From an uncultured Collinsella sp. (lineage in GTDB: Bacteria > Actinomycetota > Coriobacteriia > Coriobacteriales > Coriobacteriaceae): DNA of 8,844 nt. A model generated the notes under the pieces. That model saw nothing but the letters and a program-made list of their open reading frames with translations. It was not told the DNA's origin and ran no database searches. Positions 6,705 to 8,844 of the stretch are shown one piece after another. A program made the position numbers and the translations under genes. The stretch spans positions 1 to 8,844 of the forward strand of contig USNX01000037.1 in the NCBI GenBank assembly GCA_900556205.1, written 5' to 3'. Within the stretch, counting starts at the first letter, position 1; every line of letters starts with the position of its first letter.

Positions 6705-7124
6705 TTAGGCCAGCTCCGCTCCCAGGGCCTTGCAGGCCGCTTCGCCCTCATCGTCGGGGGCGTCGTAGCAAATGACGGAATCGACGACGTTGACGCCTGC
6801 CTCGTCGGCATCGGCCTTCCAGTTGTCCATCCACTCGCCCTCGGCCCACGAATAGGAGCCAAAGAGGACGACCTTCTTGTCGCCGAGAGTCTCCTTGACC
6901 TCGTCCCACATAGGCTGGAACTCGTCATACTCAAGCTCCTCGGAACCCATGGCGGGGCAGCCGAAGGCAATGGCGTCATAGCTGGCGGCCTTGTCTGCGG
7001 AGAAGTCGGCGCAGGAGATGACCTCTGCCTCGGCGCCGGCACCGGTTGCGCCCTCGGCAACGAAGTTTGCCATGGCCTCGGTGTTGCCTGTACCGCTCCA
7101 GTAGACGACTGCGATCTTGCTCAT
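6705..7124 (-). CDS. Short-chain flavodoxin
   Basis: A 139-aa FMN-binding electron carrier of the cytoplasm, which commonly replaces ferredoxin under iron shortage. The phosphate-binding loop SGTGNT (10-15) follows the first strand IAVVYW. The loop GCPAMGSEELE (55-65) and the aromatic loop SYSWAEGEW (90-98) match the two FMN-ring loops of clostridial-type flavodoxins. Length is normal for the short-chain class. ATG at 7122-7124 is chosen because AAGGAAG (7129-7135) lies just upstream and the protein starts MSKIAVVYWSG. It lies 46 bases downstream of the DUF3793 gene on the same strand, so the two probably form an operon driven from 7915-7942. The converging hairpin at 6603-6627 probably ends the transcript. 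Confidence 0.95.
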   Translation of the reverse strand: MSKIAVVYWSGTGNTEAMANFVAEGATGAGAEAEVISCADFSADKAASYDAIAFGCPAMGSEELEYDEFQPMWDEVKETLGDKKVVLFGSYSWAEGEWMDNWKADADEAGVNVVDSVICYDAPDDEGEAACKALGAELA

Positions 7125-7170
7125 ATGTCTTCCTTTCGGTTGTGCGGCGTGCGGCCGCGTTTTGTATGCT

Positions 7171-7875
7171 CTATCGGGTTGCCTGGACAAGTTGTCCCAG
7201 GGTGCAGCCCTGTTGATAGATGTAGGTAAGGTATTGCGTGCATGTGCGATAGGAATCGAAGGTCGTGAGCGCCTGCTCAACGTTTGTGTATACCTTCCAT
7301 GCGCCAAAGACCTTATAGTTTTCGCCGTGCTGGACGATAAACTGATGGACATCTTCGTAGGGATAGCCCAAAAAATAGCCAATTTCGTGGGGGAACTCGC
7401 ACATGCACCCCGTATCGCAGTGCCTATTTCGCGCGAGTGCGCAGACGCTGCCGTCATAGGCGCTTTCTGCGGCATTGCTGCTTGCCAGCGTGATGCGCGC
7501 GGCGAGATGCACCAGTGATGCGGGCAGGTTGTGGACATCGTAACCTTCGGCGGCAAGCGCCGTCGTGGCGCGGGGGTCGGAGAGGTATCGCATGAGGTCC
7601 GCAGGGCGGTACACATAGATGAGCGCTCCGCAGGGGCGCCAGACCAAAACGCTCATATGGATCCCGAGTGGCTGGAGCTCGCGGTTGCATTGGGCTATGA
7701 CGGCGAGCAGGCGAGAGCGTCGCCCTTCGATATGGGCGGCGCCGGGTTTTCCGTTTTGGTTGGCGTAAACGCCGGGATAGGTAAAGAGCGATGCCGGCTT
7801 GATACCTGCGAGCGTAGGGGAGCAGTTGCGCACGACAGCCGTTTGGTATGTTGGGATGTCAATGGTTCGAGTCAC
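7171..7875 (-). CDS. DUF3793-family protein with cysteine-rich insert
   Basis: A 234-aa protein of unknown function that I recognise as DUF3793 from the blocks CSPTLAGIKPASLF (18-31), FPHEIGYFLGYPYEDV (161-176) and GAWKVY (191-196). There is no signal peptide or membrane segment, so it is likely cytoplasmic. Between the first and second halves lies a stretch of about 25 residues (134-160) with C145, C153, C157 and C159. From memory, this stretch is longer and richer in cysteine than usual for the family; the four cysteines might bind metal. The GTG start at 7873-7875 follows AAAGGGG (7880-7886) by four bases. It is the first gene of a leftward pair with flavodoxin, a partnership I recall from other anaerobes that hints at iron or redox physiology. 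That role is inference only. Confidence 0.85.
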   Translation of the reverse strand: MTRTIDIPTYQTAVVRNCSPTLAGIKPASLFTYPGVYANQNGKPGAAHIEGRRSRLLAVIAQCNRELQPLGIHMSVLVWRPCGALIYVYRPADLMRYLSDPRATTALAAEGYDVHNLPASLVHLAARITLASSNAAESAYDGSVCALARNRHCDTGCMCEFPHEIGYFLGYPYEDVHQFIVQHGENYKVFGAWKVYTNVEQALTTFDSYRTCTQYLTYIYQQGCTLGQLVQATR

Positions 7876-7899
7876 GATGCCCCTTTCGGGTCCTCAGTT

Positions 7900-7915
7900 G
7901 TTAGCCTAGGAAAAC
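7900..7915 (-). promoter_or_regulatory. Palindromic operator candidate at the DUF3793-flavodoxin start site
   Basis: The sequence GTTAGCCTAGGAAAAC is a GTTnnCCTAGGnnAAC palindrome (12 of 16 positions symmetric). It sits directly after the leftward -10 box, over the expected transcription start near 7908. GTTAGCCTA matches the centre of the DtxR/IdeR iron-box consensus, although the outer parts do not match well. A repressor bound here would block the promoter. Confidence 0.4.
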
Positions 7916-7942
7916 TTATACACGAAAGTAAGCCATGGTCAA
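7915..7942 (-). promoter_or_regulatory. Promoter of the DUF3793-flavodoxin operon
   Basis: On the minus strand, TTGACC (7937-7942) and TATAAG (7915-7920) are separated by 16 bases. Each box matches the sigma-70-type consensus at five of six positions. The leader to the GTG start would be about 30 nt. It is back to back with the promoter region of the rightward HMA gene. Confidence 0.65.
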
Positions 7943-7968
7943 CAAAAAAGTTTGAAGAGGGAAACTAA

Positions 7969-8000
7969 TTGACCGAACAGACATGATTTTGGGTTAAGAT
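7969..8000 (+). promoter_or_regulatory. Possible promoter of the HMA-domain gene
   Basis: TTGACC (7969-7974) is a good -35 box. The best -10 is TAAGAT (7995-8000), but the spacer of 20 bases is longer than normal, as in MerR-type promoters. No MerR-type dyad is evident in the spacer. The pair is placed mainly because it lies just upstream of the CsoR-like operator. Confidence 0.3.
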
Positions 8001-8004
8001 GGGG

Positions 8005-8021
8005 ACACCCCATGGGGGTAT
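8005..8021 (+). promoter_or_regulatory. CsoR-like operator
   Basis: ACACCCC, spacer ATG, GGGGTAT: a dyad with six of seven arm positions symmetric. It resembles the TACCC...GGGTA sites of copper-sensing CsoR-family repressors, and it stands 29 bases upstream of a gene for an HMA metal-binding protein. A perfect palindrome, TATCTAGATA (8019-8028), overlaps its right end. The regulator itself is not in the window, and related CsoR-family sensors use similar sites. Confidence 0.5.
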
Positions 8022-8050
8022 CTAGATAGGGCTACTTGAAAGGGGAACGC

Positions 8051-8434
8051 ATGAGTGACTTGCTCAGCCCTGCGAATCTCATCGTGCTGGCCGTCATTGC
8101 CGTCGGCATGTTTTTTGGACTGCGTCGCATTGCCGCTTCGACACATGGGAAGAGTTGTTGCAGCGATGGTGCGAGCGGCAAGAAGGCCAAAAAGGTTGTT
8201 GTGGTGGATACCGATGCGTCACACTATCCCTATAGCGATGAGCTGCTCATCGGCGGCATGAGCTGTGACGGCTGCGCTCAGAACGTAGCCAATGCCCTCA
8301 ATGCACTGGATGGCGTGTGGGCAACGGTGACGTATGCGGACCACACGGCACGCGTGCGCTCTAAGCAGCCGGTTGATCGTGATGTCCTCGAGACGGCCGT
8401 GAAAGACGCGGGCTACTACGTCATGACGCTGTAA
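8051..8434 (+). CDS. Membrane-anchored heavy-metal-associated (HMA) domain protein
   Basis: A 127-aa small protein, probably a copper(I)-handling chaperone tethered to the membrane. Residues about 8-24 form one hydrophobic helix followed by RR. Then come a cysteine pair C36-C37 and a Lys-rich linker (43-48). The HMA domain spans about 62-127 with the metal site GMSCDGC (M70, C72, C75). The N-terminal part (helix, basic residues, then cysteines) resembles FeoB-associated Cys-rich membrane proteins, so this looks like that module joined to an HMA domain. ATG 8051 is chosen because AAAGGGG (8039-8045) precedes it by five bases; an in-frame TTG at 8036 lies before that site. The CsoR-like operator upstream supports a copper role. 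No P-type ATPase is adjacent on the right, where the next gene converges. Confidence 0.85.
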   Translation: MSDLLSPANLIVLAVIAVGMFFGLRRIAASTHGKSCCSDGASGKKAKKVVVVDTDASHYPYSDELLIGGMSCDGCAQNVANALNALDGVWATVTYADHTARVRSKQPVDRDVLETAVKDAGYYVMTL

Positions 8435-8460
8435 GCGTCGCTCTGGATGCGCTTCCTTGG

Positions 8461-8844
8461 CTAGGCTCGTCCGCGCAGTTCGATGTCTTGGATGCCGTCG
8501 AAGTCGATGGCGATGTCTCGGAGCTTGAGGAGCTTGAAGGCGGGGAGCGCCTCGTCGAGGATGCCGGTGCGGCTGCGATAGCCGTATGTATCGTAATAGG
8601 TGACACGAACCAAGTCGCCACGTTTGAGACCCTCGAGTTTTTTAGAAAGCACGAGGGCTTTTTCTTCCGTGAGCTCACGTTTTGGCTCGATGGTGATTTC
8701 CTGCTTGCGCACGAGTTCGTAGTATCCCGTGAGGGCGGCAAAGGGCATAAACTGTGCGGCGCGGTTGGCGCGCACGGCACCGTTGGCAGTGAGGTTGGGG
8801 TCGGCGGCGCGGCGTCTGCCCTCGGGGTCCGCCAAGCGCTCGAA
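8461..8844 (-). CDS. YolD-like protein, 5' end outside window
   Basis: At least 124 aa of a protein that I recognise as YolD-like. The motif RAAQFMPFAALTGYYE starts near residue 25, counted from the TTG at 8833-8835. A helical stretch follows, then a small strand-rich region with GDLVRVTYYDTYGY and FDGIQDIEL. The function is not established; homologues often sit next to Y-family DNA polymerase (UvrX/ImuB-like) genes and are linked to the DNA damage response. The frame stays open to the window edge, and TTG 8835 has no ribosome binding site in front of it (upstream bases are TTCGAGCGC). The true start may therefore lie just outside, which fits the longer N-terminus of clostridial relatives. 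It converges on the HMA gene with a gap of 26 bases and no clear terminator. Confidence 0.75.
   Translation of the reverse strand, partial: FERLADPEGRRRAADPNLTANGAVRANRAAQFMPFAALTGYYELVRKQEITIEPKRELTEEKALVLSKKLEGLKRGDLVRVTYYDTYGYRSRTGILDEALPAFKLLKLRDIAIDFDGIQDIELRGRA

Noticed and set aside
7949..7966. Dyad AGTTT-N8-AAACT between the two divergent promoters
   Set aside because: The arms are short and AT-rich, so the dyad is easily expected by chance; it matches no operator known to me.
8433..8453. Hairpin AAGCG...CGCTT between the convergent HMA and YolD-like genes
   Set aside because: Only five base pairs with an 11-nt loop and no T-run on either strand.

Overview
The window looks like a chromosomal segment from a GC-rich, anaerobic Gram-positive bacterium, most likely a gut Coriobacteriia member of the Collinsella type. 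The evidence is a lipoprotein-type solute receptor, an Fe-S aldo/keto reductase, a short-chain flavodoxin next to a DUF3793-family protein, frequent GTG/TTG starts and purine-rich ribosome binding sites. The genus is inferred from general resemblance and was not searched. There are no rRNA or tRNA genes, transposases, phage genes or CRISPR arrays. No gap between genes exceeds about 175 bases.

Left part (1-3323, + strand): an Fe-S cluster-containing aldo/keto reductase, a Gfo/Idh/MocA-family oxidoreductase and endonuclease IV (nfo). The second and third genes are each preceded, just upstream of the ribosome binding site, by a copy of the same 63-nt inverted-repeat element. Both copies are exactly 63 nt long and can be read as three 21-nt units (direct, direct, inverted). 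Their long stems carry compensatory base changes. This is the most unusual structure in the window and a good candidate for an undescribed cis-regulatory RNA or operator family.

Middle (3324-6637, + strand): a polar amino-acid ABC importer. It has a promoter and leader hairpin, a solute-binding lipoprotein, two hairpins acting as a probable leaky terminator, a permease with an unusual N-terminal exported domain, an ATPase whose ribosome binding site overlaps the permease stop, and a strong terminator. The hairpins after the receptor gene suggest that receptor mRNA is made in excess over permease and ATPase mRNA.

Right part (6638-8844): a leftward two-gene operon (DUF3793 protein, then flavodoxin), with a good promoter and a palindrome over the presumed transcription start that contains the core of a DtxR/IdeR-type iron box. 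Back to back with it, a rightward gene encodes a small membrane-anchored heavy-metal-associated (HMA) domain protein behind a CsoR-like operator. These genes together point to metal and redox homeostasis. At the right edge, the 3' part of a leftward YolD-like gene runs out of the window.
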